Assembly (NCBI GenBank): GCA_021108325.1
Contig: JAIORB010000119.1
Coordinates: forward strand, 1 to 64,000
DNA: 64,000 bases
Direction: 5' to 3'
DNA from: Bacteroidales bacterium
Lineage (GTDB): Bacteria; Bacteroidota; Bacteroidia; Bacteroidales; UBA12077
In this document: positions 55,001-62,608 of the stretch, piece by piece
Layout of the letters: the number at the start of each line of letters is the position of its first letter
How positions within the stretch are numbered: the first letter of the stretch is position 1
Notes under the pieces: model-generated
What the model was told of the DNA's origin: nothing
The model's database searches: none
The model's input: the letters and a program-made list of their open reading frames with translations, nothing else
Program-made: the position numbers and the translations under genes

Positions 55001-55362
55001 CTGGTGGAGATGCTTTTCCATATTATTTCAGAAAGAAAGGACTTGGAATTATAATCGGTACAAGAACCTGGGGTGGATTAGTTGGCTATACTGGTAATGC
55101 GGGCTTTGTAGATGGAGGTAATATTGTAGTTCCTCGATTTGGAATTTTCGATGAAAATGAAGAATGGATAATTGAAGGTATTGGCGTTTATCCGGATATT
55201 GAAGTTATCGATGAACCACATTTAACTGCTAAAGGAATTGATCCTGGCATTGAAGAAGCGGTTAAAGTTTTATTGAAAGAACTGGGAGAAATTCCTGTAA
55301 AGAAACCAAAATCTCCAGACGCTCCTGACCGCTCAGGATGGATTGAAAAAGAAATAAAATAA
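52090..55362 (+). CDS. Tricorn-type S41 serine protease
   Basis: The frame opens at 51979, but the Met at 52090 (MRKIRIKLSVIALLIVFIAL) begins a proper signal peptide and is preferred, giving 1090 residues. The body has two beta-propeller-like halves (DGNWIAFSAEYSGSRQVYVM, YSFSPDSKWITYTND). A C1 and PDZ segment follows (LTEQGINIKEGDFLINLNGN). The S41 catalytic domain has the serine in NGYSSSGGDAFPYY and the DDRYNGGG segment. Unlike archaeal tricorn it is exported. It probably degrades peptides in the periplasm. Confidence 0.93.
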   Translation: MRKIRIKLSVIALLIVFIALSAKAQNDARLLRFPDINNNLIAFVYAGDIWTVNASGGDAIRLTSHKGLELFPRISPDGNWIAFSAEYSGSRQVYVMPATGGTPQQLTFYNDVGEMPPRGGFDNVILDWTPDSKNILIRGNRTPFGERNGKYFLVSIDGGLEKPLQITDGGFGVLSPDASKICYTPISREFRTWKRYKGGRASDIYIYDLQNDISERITDFVGTDQIPVWYKNKIYFASDRDLTLNIYSYDLGTKETKQITTHSEFDVMWPSGENGMITYENGGHIYKLDVETGKTDKVTVNISFDNPNILPYFKNVSDFIEGAAIAPSGKRALFDARGDIFSVPAENGFTINLTKTQGIREMSPAWSPNGKYISYISDATGEYEIYLLENKEGAKAKQLTFNSRAWKYDPIWSPDSKYLLFSDRTLKLQYIDIVTGTIKLVASAYSDEIRNYSFSPDSKWITYTNDSENSNSAIWVYSLATGQNHKLTDDTFADNSPVFSKCGDYIFFLSNRDFNLNFSSFEFTYLYDKATRIYALALRKDSPKLFKFKNDVVTVKAEDSSKDKKGKKNNDEPEKEEPNIKIDFDGITDRIMDLPIADGNYRFLKAVEGGILYGAKEGLHKYDISEEKDELIISDVRWAILSADGKKMLYTTKGDYGIVKISPKQKAGDGKLDLSNVEMKIDPKKEWEQIYTDGWRIFRDYFYVSNLHNIDWAGLKAKYAQLLPYVSHRADLDYIFGEIIAESNTGHAYDNYGDFERVKRIDGGLLGAEFKTDENANRYIISKIYKGENWNDARKSPLTEQGINIKEGDFLINLNGNNVTLADNPYKFLENTAGKHIKITVNSTPSETGAKTYIVKTISSELKLFYLDWVETRRAMVDKLSGGRIGYIHVPNTAFEGNYELYRGMYTYHNKEALIIDDRYNGGGFIPAYMIDLLNRQTLSYWHRNKLQPMKSPAVAHDGPKAMLINGYSSSGGDAFPYYFRKKGLGIIIGTRTWGGLVGYTGNAGFVDGGNIVVPRFGIFDENEEWIIEGIGVYPDIEVIDEPHLTAKGIDPGIEEAVKVLLKELGEIPVKKPKSPDAPDRSGWIEKEIK

Positions 55363-55373
55363 ATAACATACTA

Positions 55374-55399
55374 AAGCCGGATTTACTCCGGCTTTTTTA
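55374..55399 (+). terminator. Terminator after the tricorn protease gene
   Basis: AAGCCGG (55374-55380) pairs with CCGGCTT (55388-55394), followed by six T. It is 11 bases after the stop. Confidence 0.85.
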
Positions 55400-55528
55400 G
55401 TACCATTTTACTATTATACCGTTATAGACTTTAAAGTACCATATTATATACAACACTTTGAAGAAGAATTGGTATTATTGGTTAAAGTATCTTAAATTAA
55501 ATTTTATTTGAAATTTGGAATTTGACAT

Positions 55529-56989
55529 TTAACGTCTTGGGTTATGATCCAAATAATTATTTAATGGATTTGTAACACTTGTATTTAATGATTTAATCCA
55601 GTCAATTAATGGTTGCCTGTAGTGAATTGATGTATTCATAGGCTCCTCATCATAAACAGAAAAATTATTGTCAGAAAGCGAATATAAATAATCAGTTGTT
55701 AAAACTGTATACGTTGAATCGGTATGGATTGAGGTTCCATCCATTAGTTTAAAACCATCAACAGTTGTCATACCTCCAACTAAAAAATCATCAACAACAT
55801 CTATAAGTTCAGCTCCTGTTATATTAAGTTCCAAAATTATATTTTCAAATGGTAAAAGTCCAACCATAGATTCCAGAGTAATGTCTCCCTGGAAAATATC
55901 CTGACGTATTCCACCGGAATTTGTTAAAGACACATCAGCATTTGGAAAAGTATAAAACCATGAATCACAAACCATATTGCTCATCTCGGTAGATGATCTA
56001 AAAATAGTTTCATCTGCATATCCAATAATCTCTGATAATTCATCCTCTGTTTGATCAATCCAGTAGTCAACTATATCCTGAATATCAGAATCAATATTAT
56101 GCACATTATTCCAAACAATCTTATAATCAAAATTAATCGTCTCCCCAGTCGTTTTATTATAATCAAATTCAACTTTTGCATAAGCTCTCATATTACTTCT
56201 AGCCTGAATTAATACTACACCATTTAATTCTTTTGCTACTACCTGATGACAATGTCCTCCACCTATTATACAAATTCCATTTGCCTTAGCAACTGATGCC
56301 AACTCTTCCATTTCATATTCACAAATATGTCCTGCCAAAATTAACACCTCTGCTCCTTCGTTTTTTGCTTTTACCGAATATTCTGCGATTGCCTCTGAAT
56401 ACGACGTAAATTCAAAATCGGCTACATTTACCGGGGCAGTTGTATAAGGTGTGCTTAAAGATGATAAGCCAATTATACCAACCTTAACTCCTTCAATTTC
56501 TTTAATAATATATGGTTTAGCAAAATCCGGAATTTCGCCTGTGGTTCTGTTTTTTATATTAGCCGATATCAAAGGAAAATTCATCTGTTCTAATCGGGTA
56601 TTAAGGCCTTCAATCTTAAAATCAAATTCATGATTACCAATAGCAGATACATCATACTCCATTGCATTCATAACCTCTACCATTGATTCCCCTTGAAACC
56701 ATGTTGAAATAGCAGGACCTGTCCACATATCTCCACCACTTAGAATTAGATATTTATCCGAGCCATCATAACCTTCAATAGATTTCCACATGTTCATTAA
56801 ACCTGCAGCTCCATCATAATCGTTTGTTGGTTCCATCCATCCATGCTCATCATTGGTATAAAAAACAATAATATTGACAAGACTATCTTCAGATGTATTT
56901 TCACCATTACCTGTTGAGTTATTATTATTCTCACAAGAAATAAAAATAGAAGCCCCAACTATGAATAAGAAATAAATCAGGTTTTTCAT
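55529..56989 (-). CDS. Bifunctional metallophosphatase/5'-nucleotidase lipoprotein
   Basis: The start at 56989 (MKNLIYFLFIVGASIF, lipobox SIFISC) is preferred over the upstream in-frame 57013. The calcineurin-like N-terminal domain has FYTNDEHGWMEP, the GNHEFDF motif and GGHCHQVV. The C-terminal 5'-nucleotidase domain has SNMVCDSWFYTF and TNSGGIRQDI and ends DHNPRR. It cleaves nucleotides or related phosphoesters outside the cytoplasm. It is divergent from the ExbD-BlaI-BlaR1 operon. Confidence 0.93.
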   Translation of the reverse strand: MKNLIYFLFIVGASIFISCENNNNSTGNGENTSEDSLVNIIVFYTNDEHGWMEPTNDYDGAAGLMNMWKSIEGYDGSDKYLILSGGDMWTGPAISTWFQGESMVEVMNAMEYDVSAIGNHEFDFKIEGLNTRLEQMNFPLISANIKNRTTGEIPDFAKPYIIKEIEGVKVGIIGLSSLSTPYTTAPVNVADFEFTSYSEAIAEYSVKAKNEGAEVLILAGHICEYEMEELASVAKANGICIIGGGHCHQVVAKELNGVVLIQARSNMRAYAKVEFDYNKTTGETINFDYKIVWNNVHNIDSDIQDIVDYWIDQTEDELSEIIGYADETIFRSSTEMSNMVCDSWFYTFPNADVSLTNSGGIRQDIFQGDITLESMVGLLPFENIILELNITGAELIDVVDDFLVGGMTTVDGFKLMDGTSIHTDSTYTVLTTDYLYSLSDNNFSVYDEEPMNTSIHYRQPLIDWIKSLNTSVTNPLNNYLDHNPRR

Positions 56990-57123
56990 TTTATAAAAAT
57001 TTATCTGTATCAAATATACAACTAAATATTAATCATTGTTGACTTTAAATAAATTTCAGAATACATGTGACTTATTTTCTGGCATTTACAAATCATATAA
57101 CTTAATGATAAATATTTTAACTT

Positions 57124-57155
57124 AACTTTTAGTTGCTTAACTTAATTTTAAGTTA
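57124..57155. promoter_or_regulatory. Two dyads overlapping the ExbD-blaI promoter (probable BlaI operator)
   Basis: Box 1 is AACT-TTT-AGTT (57124-57134). Box 2 is TAACTTA-ATTT-TAAGTTA (57138-57155). Both sit on and next to the promoter at 57133-57163. The position over the promoter of a blaI operon suggests BlaI binding. Confidence 0.55.
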
Positions 57156-57163
57156 TATATTTG
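57133..57163 (+). promoter_or_regulatory. Promoter of the ExbD-BlaI-BlaR1 operon
   Basis: TTG (57133-57135), 20 bases, then TATATTTG (57156-57163) match the Bacteroidota -33/-7 pattern. The RNA would start near 57170, so the ATG at 57161 cannot be the start of the first gene; the ATG at 57206 is. Confidence 0.7.
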
Positions 57164-57205
57164 TATCATAATTTTATTAAACATTTCGTTATATTATTAA
57201 AAACT

Positions 57206-57769
57206 ATGGCAAAAAGAGAATTAGCAGCAATTAATGCAGGATCAATGGCAGACATTGCGTTTTTATTATTAATTTTTTTCCTGGTAGCAACTACAATGGA
57301 TATTGATACAGGAATGATTACAGTAATGTCTCCACCCTCCGATCAACCACCACCGGAAATAAAAGAACGTAACGTTTGGGTAGTACTGGTTAATGCTAAC
57401 GATCAGCTAATGGTCGAAGGAGAACAAATGCCTTTATCATTACTAAGACAAAAAACAAAAGAGTTTCTTTTAAATCCGCAAAACTTGGAAAATCTACCGG
57501 AAAAGAGAATTGAAAATATTGATCCTTTAGGAGAAATCGAAGTGTCAAAAGGTATTATTTCAATAAAAAATGACAGAGCAACATCTTATGGTATGTTTAT
57601 AAAAGTAAAGAATGAACTGGTTGCAGCTGGTAACGAGGTTAAAGATGAATTCAGCATGAAACAATTTGGTAAAAAATATGAAAATCTTCCGAAACATTTG
57701 CAGTTGGCAGTAAAAGGCGCTGTTCCTGCAGTGATTTCCGAATCTGAACCGATGCATGTAAAAAATTAG
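57206..57769 (+). CDS. ExbD/TolR-family protein, without ExbB
   Basis: The preferred start is 57206 (MAKRELAAINAGSMADIAFL), giving 187 residues. One TM helix with the ExbD-type Asp (MADIAFLLLIFFLVATT) is followed by a periplasmic domain (NVWVVLVNANDQLMVEGEQM, GIISIKNDRATSYGMFIKVK). ExbD works with ExbB and TonB to energise outer-membrane receptors. No exbB or tonB is near. It is the first gene of the blaI-blaR1 operon and under the apparent BlaI operator. Confidence 0.9.
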   Translation: MAKRELAAINAGSMADIAFLLLIFFLVATTMDIDTGMITVMSPPSDQPPPEIKERNVWVVLVNANDQLMVEGEQMPLSLLRQKTKEFLLNPQNLENLPEKRIENIDPLGEIEVSKGIISIKNDRATSYGMFIKVKNELVAAGNEVKDEFSMKQFGKKYENLPKHLQLAVKGAVPAVISESEPMHVKN

Positions 57770-57839
57770 TTTTGAGTCAAGAGTTTTGAGTTAAGAATTT
57801 CAAAAATAGATAGGTGCTTAGCGCCTTTGCAAACTAACA

Positions 57840-58226
57840 ATGAAAAATATGGCAGCATTAACAAAAGCAGAAGAAAAAATCATGAAAATTCTCTGGAAAA
57901 TAGAGAAAGGTTTTATAAACGATATTCTTGAACAGTTTCCTGATCCAAAACCTCCGTATAATTCTGTTTCTACTATAGTCAGGGTGTTAGTCAAAAAGGA
58001 AATTGTTTCCTTCAATAAATATGGTAATACATATCAGTATTATCCACTTATTACAAAAGAAGAATACAGGAAAAGTCAAATGGGCAGGCTTATAAAAGAT
58101 TACTATAATAACTCACTAAAACAAGTTGTTAATTTCTTTTCGGAAAATAAAAACCTGGATATTGATGAAGTTGAAGAAGTTATGAAAATGCTTAACGAAA
58201 TAAAAAATAAGAAAAAGAATGGTTAA
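57840..58226 (+). CDS. blaI: BlaI/MecI/CopY-family repressor
   Basis: The 128-residue winged-helix protein (MAALTKAEEKIMKILWKIEK, YNSVSTIVRVLVKKEIVSF, YQYYPLITKEEYRKSQM) has a C-terminal dimerisation helix. The family is inactivated when BlaR1-type metallopeptidases lead to its cleavage. The start could be M1 or M4. It overlaps blaR1 by 8 bases. Confidence 0.95.
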   Translation: MKNMAALTKAEEKIMKILWKIEKGFINDILEQFPDPKPPYNSVSTIVRVLVKKEIVSFNKYGNTYQYYPLITKEEYRKSQMGRLIKDYYNNSLKQVVNFFSENKNLDIDEVEEVMKMLNEIKNKKKNG

Positions 58227-60294
58227 ATTTTTATTGTACTTATTTGAATCAGGATTGTGTTTATCCATTCTGTTACTGGTTTACATTTTCTTTTTCCGAA
58301 AAGAAACATATTTCCGGTTTAACCGGATATACCTGATTTCAATTATGTTCTTTTCTCTAACAATTCCAATTGTTCATGTAAGCTTTAACGTTTCAAACAC
58401 ACAGAAATATGAATCTCCTTTTAAGGAAATAGGAAAATTCAGAAGCTACTACGAACAACTTATTGCAATGACCGATCCTGAATATTTATATGCTCAGAAC
58501 AATCAAGATAATTCTGGATTCGAAGAATTTGATTATGATAATTATTCCAACACCTTGAAAAGTGAAGAGAACATTAAGAATAGTGCTATTGAAACACGTC
58601 ACGAATTACAATCAACAAAAAATATAAGAATTTCAATTGCACAGTTACTTTTAATTACATATATAATTGGCGTAATCATTTTTCTTTCAAGGATTTTAAT
58701 ATTATTTAAATGGATTTATAAAACCATATCAAATAATTTTGTTGAATACCAGAATGATGTAAAGCTGATTAAAGTAAATGATAACCTCCCTCCTTTTTCT
58801 TTTCTGGGCTATGTTTTCCTCAACAGGGATATTGTAAGCAGTAATCAATCGGATCAGGTTCTTGCTCACGAAAAAGCACACATTATACAAAAGCATTCTG
58901 CTGATTTATTATTGGCACATTTTCTAACAATTTTCCAGTGGTTTAATCCCTTAGCATGGATATTGCAAAAAGCAATAAAAACAAACCATGAATATATTGC
59001 CGATAGTGAGGTTGTAAGAAAAGGCTACAATCTATTCGATTACCAGGAATTATTACTCAATCAATTTATTTCAATACCATCTGTACAGCTTGTAAATAAT
59101 TTTAATCTAATATCAATTAAAAAACGTATTGCCATGATGAACAAAATTAAATCAGGTTTTAAAGCTAAACTTAAAGCTTTTCTAATTATTCCATTTGCAA
59201 TTATTACATTCTTGATGTTTGCCAATTTAACGGTAAATGGTCCAAGGAAAGTTTTAAAAAACTTTTCGTTTTTTGAATCTCAAAACAGTATTAACCAAGT
59301 TAAAGGATTATGGAAAAATGAAACAAAAGATACCTATGGATATTTGATCAAATTTAGCGAAGATAAATTCTCAATACTGGAAAATCAAGTTAAGCTAAAA
59401 GAGTACGATTATAAAATAAAGGATAATAATATAGTTTTAAACGTACCTAATGGCGAACCAATTGCATTAAAATTTCAAATCACGAATAATAAAATTAAAA
59501 TTTGGTGGAATGATTTAAATAGTTCTGAGTTTACCAAAACAAGTTTTGAAAATTCGTTGGATGTTTTCTTAGCTGAGAAAAACTTAAATATAACTCCACC
59601 AACAGTAAAAAATTATAAAAAATTAGAAAAACTAGAATTATGCCTTTTTGTTAGCATACACGAAAATAAAGTCATAGTCCAAAATCAAACTGGAGAATTT
59701 GCTGATTTAGAAAAATTAATACTAGAGGAAAAATCAAAATTTAATCAACTTGATTTAAATATTATTACTGTTCAATTAGCTGTAGATGAAAATACACCAA
59801 TGAAACAAGTTTATGATTTTTATCAAATTCTTAGAAAAATTAATTTGTTAAAAATTGCGTTTGTATGTTATCCTGATGATAATACAACAAATTTATATCC
59901 TCCAACAGCTTTTACCCGTAAACTACCTCCTATGGATGCAGAGGAGGTTGAGATCGAAGATCTTCCAGCTATGTCAATTAAGTATTTTGAAATAGATGCT
60001 ACAAACATTGAGAACACACCTGAAACGATTAAACCAAACCTTACTAAATTTATATCTGAATCAGAGAAATACATCAAGTGTTTAGTATTTAATAACTCTA
60101 CAACCTATAAAAATTACACTGAGTATAACGATATGGTATGGACTGTGATATTTGAATTCAGAAATCAATATGCTTTAGAAAAATATAATATTGAATATAA
60201 AAGTTTAGGTAATGAATTACAAAAAGAAGTAAGGAAGAAATATCCTATAATACTTTCTCAACATAATTCTGATGAAGATACATCCAAAAAGTAA
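58219..60294 (+). CDS. blaR1: BlaR1-type M56 membrane metallopeptidase with C-terminal ExbD-like domain
   Basis: The 691-residue protein has TM segments in the first 170 residues and again near residue 325. The M56 zinc motif is HEKAH (H217, E218, H221) in VLAHEKAHIIQKHSADLL. There is no penicillin-binding sensor domain. Instead, after a beta-rich stretch, residues about 465-555 read like an ExbD periplasmic domain (NIITVQLAVDENTPMKQVYD, FYQILRKINLLKIAFV). It should cleave or trigger loss of BlaI on a signal that may not be a beta-lactam. Confidence 0.9.
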   Translation: MVKFLLYLFESGLCLSILLLVYIFFFRKETYFRFNRIYLISIMFFSLTIPIVHVSFNVSNTQKYESPFKEIGKFRSYYEQLIAMTDPEYLYAQNNQDNSGFEEFDYDNYSNTLKSEENIKNSAIETRHELQSTKNIRISIAQLLLITYIIGVIIFLSRILILFKWIYKTISNNFVEYQNDVKLIKVNDNLPPFSFLGYVFLNRDIVSSNQSDQVLAHEKAHIIQKHSADLLLAHFLTIFQWFNPLAWILQKAIKTNHEYIADSEVVRKGYNLFDYQELLLNQFISIPSVQLVNNFNLISIKKRIAMMNKIKSGFKAKLKAFLIIPFAIITFLMFANLTVNGPRKVLKNFSFFESQNSINQVKGLWKNETKDTYGYLIKFSEDKFSILENQVKLKEYDYKIKDNNIVLNVPNGEPIALKFQITNNKIKIWWNDLNSSEFTKTSFENSLDVFLAEKNLNITPPTVKNYKKLEKLELCLFVSIHENKVIVQNQTGEFADLEKLILEEKSKFNQLDLNIITVQLAVDENTPMKQVYDFYQILRKINLLKIAFVCYPDDNTTNLYPPTAFTRKLPPMDAEEVEIEDLPAMSIKYFEIDATNIENTPETIKPNLTKFISESEKYIKCLVFNNSTTYKNYTEYNDMVWTVIFEFRNQYALEKYNIEYKSLGNELQKEVRKKYPIILSQHNSDEDTSKK

Positions 60295-60305
60295 TTAAAT
60301 CACTA

Positions 60306-61094
60306 ATGAGAAAGATACTTTTCATTATCATACTAAATATATTTTTACTTGTATTATGTAAAACGGAACGTGATCCTGTCAGGGTTATCGAGAAAACCAT
60401 TAGTTCAATCGACACGATCAGTTCCATTTCATATAATCAACACCTTGTTAGAACCAATCCTCAGAATACTGATGAAGTAATTGAAAGAGGCCGGAGTTTT
60501 ATATATCAGAAACTACCCGGGGATTCTATTACAGGAGCAAAAGCACGTATTTGCTATTATTCGGAAGGTTTACTTGTATTCGAAGATATTTATGATGGAG
60601 ATTTTTTAATTCGTAAAAATTACTTTGATAGTACTGCAAGGTTCTATGATTTACTCAAATACCCTGAAATTAAAAAAAGTAATCGGTTTTGGAGAAAAAA
60701 TACTCCATATACGATGCAGGCAATGCTTGATTTTACACTCAAAAATCAGAGTGAATATAAAATTGAATTATTAAATGATACCATTATTGATAACACCGAG
60801 TGTTTTTGTGTACGAGCAACTCTGGAAGACAAAACCACGATTCCTGGTTATAATCGCAATTTTACAGAAAACCCCGGATATATCGAAACTTCGTATTTCT
60901 ATATAAATAAGCAAAATTACTATCCAATAAAAATCAGGCTTGAACTGTATGAAAAAGATAAATCTGAAAAAGTATTTTTTACTGATCATCAATTTTACGA
61001 TATAATATTTAATCCAGATATTAAAGAAGAGGTATTTTCTAATCAACAAAAAAATATGGAGAACTTTTCCACACAATACATTGAGCATCTATAA
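60306..61094 (+). CDS. Exported protein, LolA/RseB-like, end of the BlaR1 operon
   Basis: The 262-residue protein has a signal peptide (about 1-19). A single beta-rich domain follows (VRVIEKTISSIDTISSISYN, GLLVFEDIYDGDFLIRKNYF, YFYINKQNYYPIKIRLELY). This half-barrel pattern with a repeated strand layout is like LolA/RseB-type lipid-binding proteins, though no family is certain. It starts 11 bases after blaR1 and shares its control. Confidence 0.65.
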   Translation: MRKILFIIILNIFLLVLCKTERDPVRVIEKTISSIDTISSISYNQHLVRTNPQNTDEVIERGRSFIYQKLPGDSITGAKARICYYSEGLLVFEDIYDGDFLIRKNYFDSTARFYDLLKYPEIKKSNRFWRKNTPYTMQAMLDFTLKNQSEYKIELLNDTIIDNTECFCVRATLEDKTTIPGYNRNFTENPGYIETSYFYINKQNYYPIKIRLELYEKDKSEKVFFTDHQFYDIIFNPDIKEEVFSNQQKNMENFSTQYIEHL

Positions 61095-61150
61095 ACACTC
61101 TATACACCTAAAAGAAGATGTACAAAAAAGATTAACAAAGGCTAAAACGC

Positions 61151-61211
61151 TTCGACAAGCTCAGCGTGACACGATGATCATCAGCCTTCTTGTCATATTG
61201 AGCTTGTCGAA
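61151..61211. repeat. REP-like palindrome of the TTCGACAAGCTCA type
   Basis: TTCGACAAGCTCAGCGTGAC (from 61151) and TGTCATATTGAGCTTGTCGA (from 61191) form 21-base arms with three mismatches and a 19-base loop. It is a common extragenic palindrome form in Bacteroidota. It lies between the two convergent genes. Confidence 0.75.
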
Positions 61212-61260
61212 ATATGATAGGTATTTAAAAGTTTAAATCAAGATTATTAAGGTCTTACAA

Positions 61261-61289
61261 AAAAGCGAAACCCCTATGGCTTCGCTTTT
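61261..61289. terminator. Bidirectional terminator between convergent genes
   Basis: AAAAGCGAA (61261-61269) pairs with TTCGCTTTT (61281-61289), and inner bases pair partly. It is flanked by T-rich and A-rich runs, so it can act for the plus-strand LolA-like gene and for the minus-strand permease. Confidence 0.75.
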
Positions 61290-61322
61290 AAAAATTAACC
61301 TTTAATAACTATAAAAGTGAAC

Positions 61323-62390
61323 TTATATTGAATTAAATTGAATAGACTTTGTTTTCAACTGGTCTTCAAGTTTTCTTTTAGGACAACAAACTAAGTAAGC
61401 AGTTAAAAGGGCCATGGATAGAATAATAAATAAATCAATAAGACCAAAATTTATTCTGTTAATATATATTTCTAACCACAATTTCTGGATTAAAAATGCC
61501 AAAGGGCCAACTACTAATCCAATTATTGCTATTAAGTAAATATATGTTTTAGAAATTACTAATGTTAAAACATGAATTCCAATCCCCAAAATTGTAAACA
61601 ACTCCCTTTCTTTTCTATAGGCATATTTATTCCCAATATATCCTAAGCAAATTAACAGTATAATGACATTAATAAATAAAAAAGCACTGTAAACAATATC
61701 TTCCCAAATTTTATATCTATTTTGAATTCTTTGCTGAAATGTAATAATACCAGATTGATTAACATTCAGATTGTTTTCTTCCAACTGAACCATATTATCA
61801 GTTGTTGCATAAAAGGCGTAAGCTAAATGCTCTGAAGTTAATTGATAAATTTTAGGTTGATTTTTATCTCTAAGAGTTAAGGAACTACAATTTTCAATTA
61901 CACCACATATTATTAATTCATTATTATATTTATCTCTGATTTTAGTTCCGGGTACATCATCAATACAATAAATTCCTAATTTGTCAACTGCACTTTCGTT
62001 TAAATATATTAATTGGGCATTACCATGATCTAAAAACAAACTTGGTTTCTCGTTCAGCTTCTTATAATTAAAAAAGTCGAGATAATCCTCTGAAATGTAT
62101 TGATGAGCTATCTTGATATCATTTTTAATATATTCTGACCTTACCTCAATTGTACTTTTTGTGTTAAATCCCGGCAATTCAGATGAAAACACCAGTGTAT
62201 CATGCAGTATAACAGCACTTTTTTCTGTTTTGATACTTATAACACTATCTTTATTAAAACCAATATCCGTATTTAAAAGCGAGTTCATTCTATTTACGGT
62301 AAACAAAATAAAAATCATTCCGAATACTGCTAATCCTAACAGGATATTCAGAATGATTTTGGGTGTTATATATGTACTAAAAAATTTCAT
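61323..62390 (-). CDS. Half-size FtsX-like membrane protein
   Basis: The 355-residue protein has an N-terminal TM (12-32), followed by NRMNSLLNTDIGFNKDSVIS, the segment that opens the second half of FtsX/MacB permeases. A periplasmic domain of about 190 residues follows, then three TMs (about 235-255, 262-295 and 308-338). It therefore equals the C-terminal half of the 787- and 804-residue permeases but lacks the first half and the KEIG motif is weak (KERELFTILGIGIHV). It may be a degenerate or specialised partner. It has no ATPase beside it. Confidence 0.7.
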   Translation of the reverse strand: MKFFSTYITPKIILNILLGLAVFGMIFILFTVNRMNSLLNTDIGFNKDSVISIKTEKSAVILHDTLVFSSELPGFNTKSTIEVRSEYIKNDIKIAHQYISEDYLDFFNYKKLNEKPSLFLDHGNAQLIYLNESAVDKLGIYCIDDVPGTKIRDKYNNELIICGVIENCSSLTLRDKNQPKIYQLTSEHLAYAFYATTDNMVQLEENNLNVNQSGIITFQQRIQNRYKIWEDIVYSAFLFINVIILLICLGYIGNKYAYRKERELFTILGIGIHVLTLVISKTYIYLIAIIGLVVGPLAFLIQKLWLEIYINRINFGLIDLFIILSMALLTAYLVCCPKRKLEDQLKTKSIQFNSI

Positions 62391-62608
62391 TAAGCCGTAC
62401 AGAATTTTTCAAATTAATTTACAATTCAAAAATATGATACCTTTTAAAGCAAATCCACCAAAATGTACTGAATTGTATAATATTAGTATTGAATTGTTGT
62501 ATTTTATTACACTTCCAAGTTTAATTTTTAATATGAATCATAAATTATATAATAAACCATTCATTTTTTATATTTTTACCGATTAATTTATTAAAAGAGA
62601 AACAAAAA

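Noticed and set aside
62113-62586. 157-codon plus-strand frame
   Set aside because: It is antisense to the half-size permease, whose TM pattern is much more convincing; it runs into the cysteate synthase upstream region.
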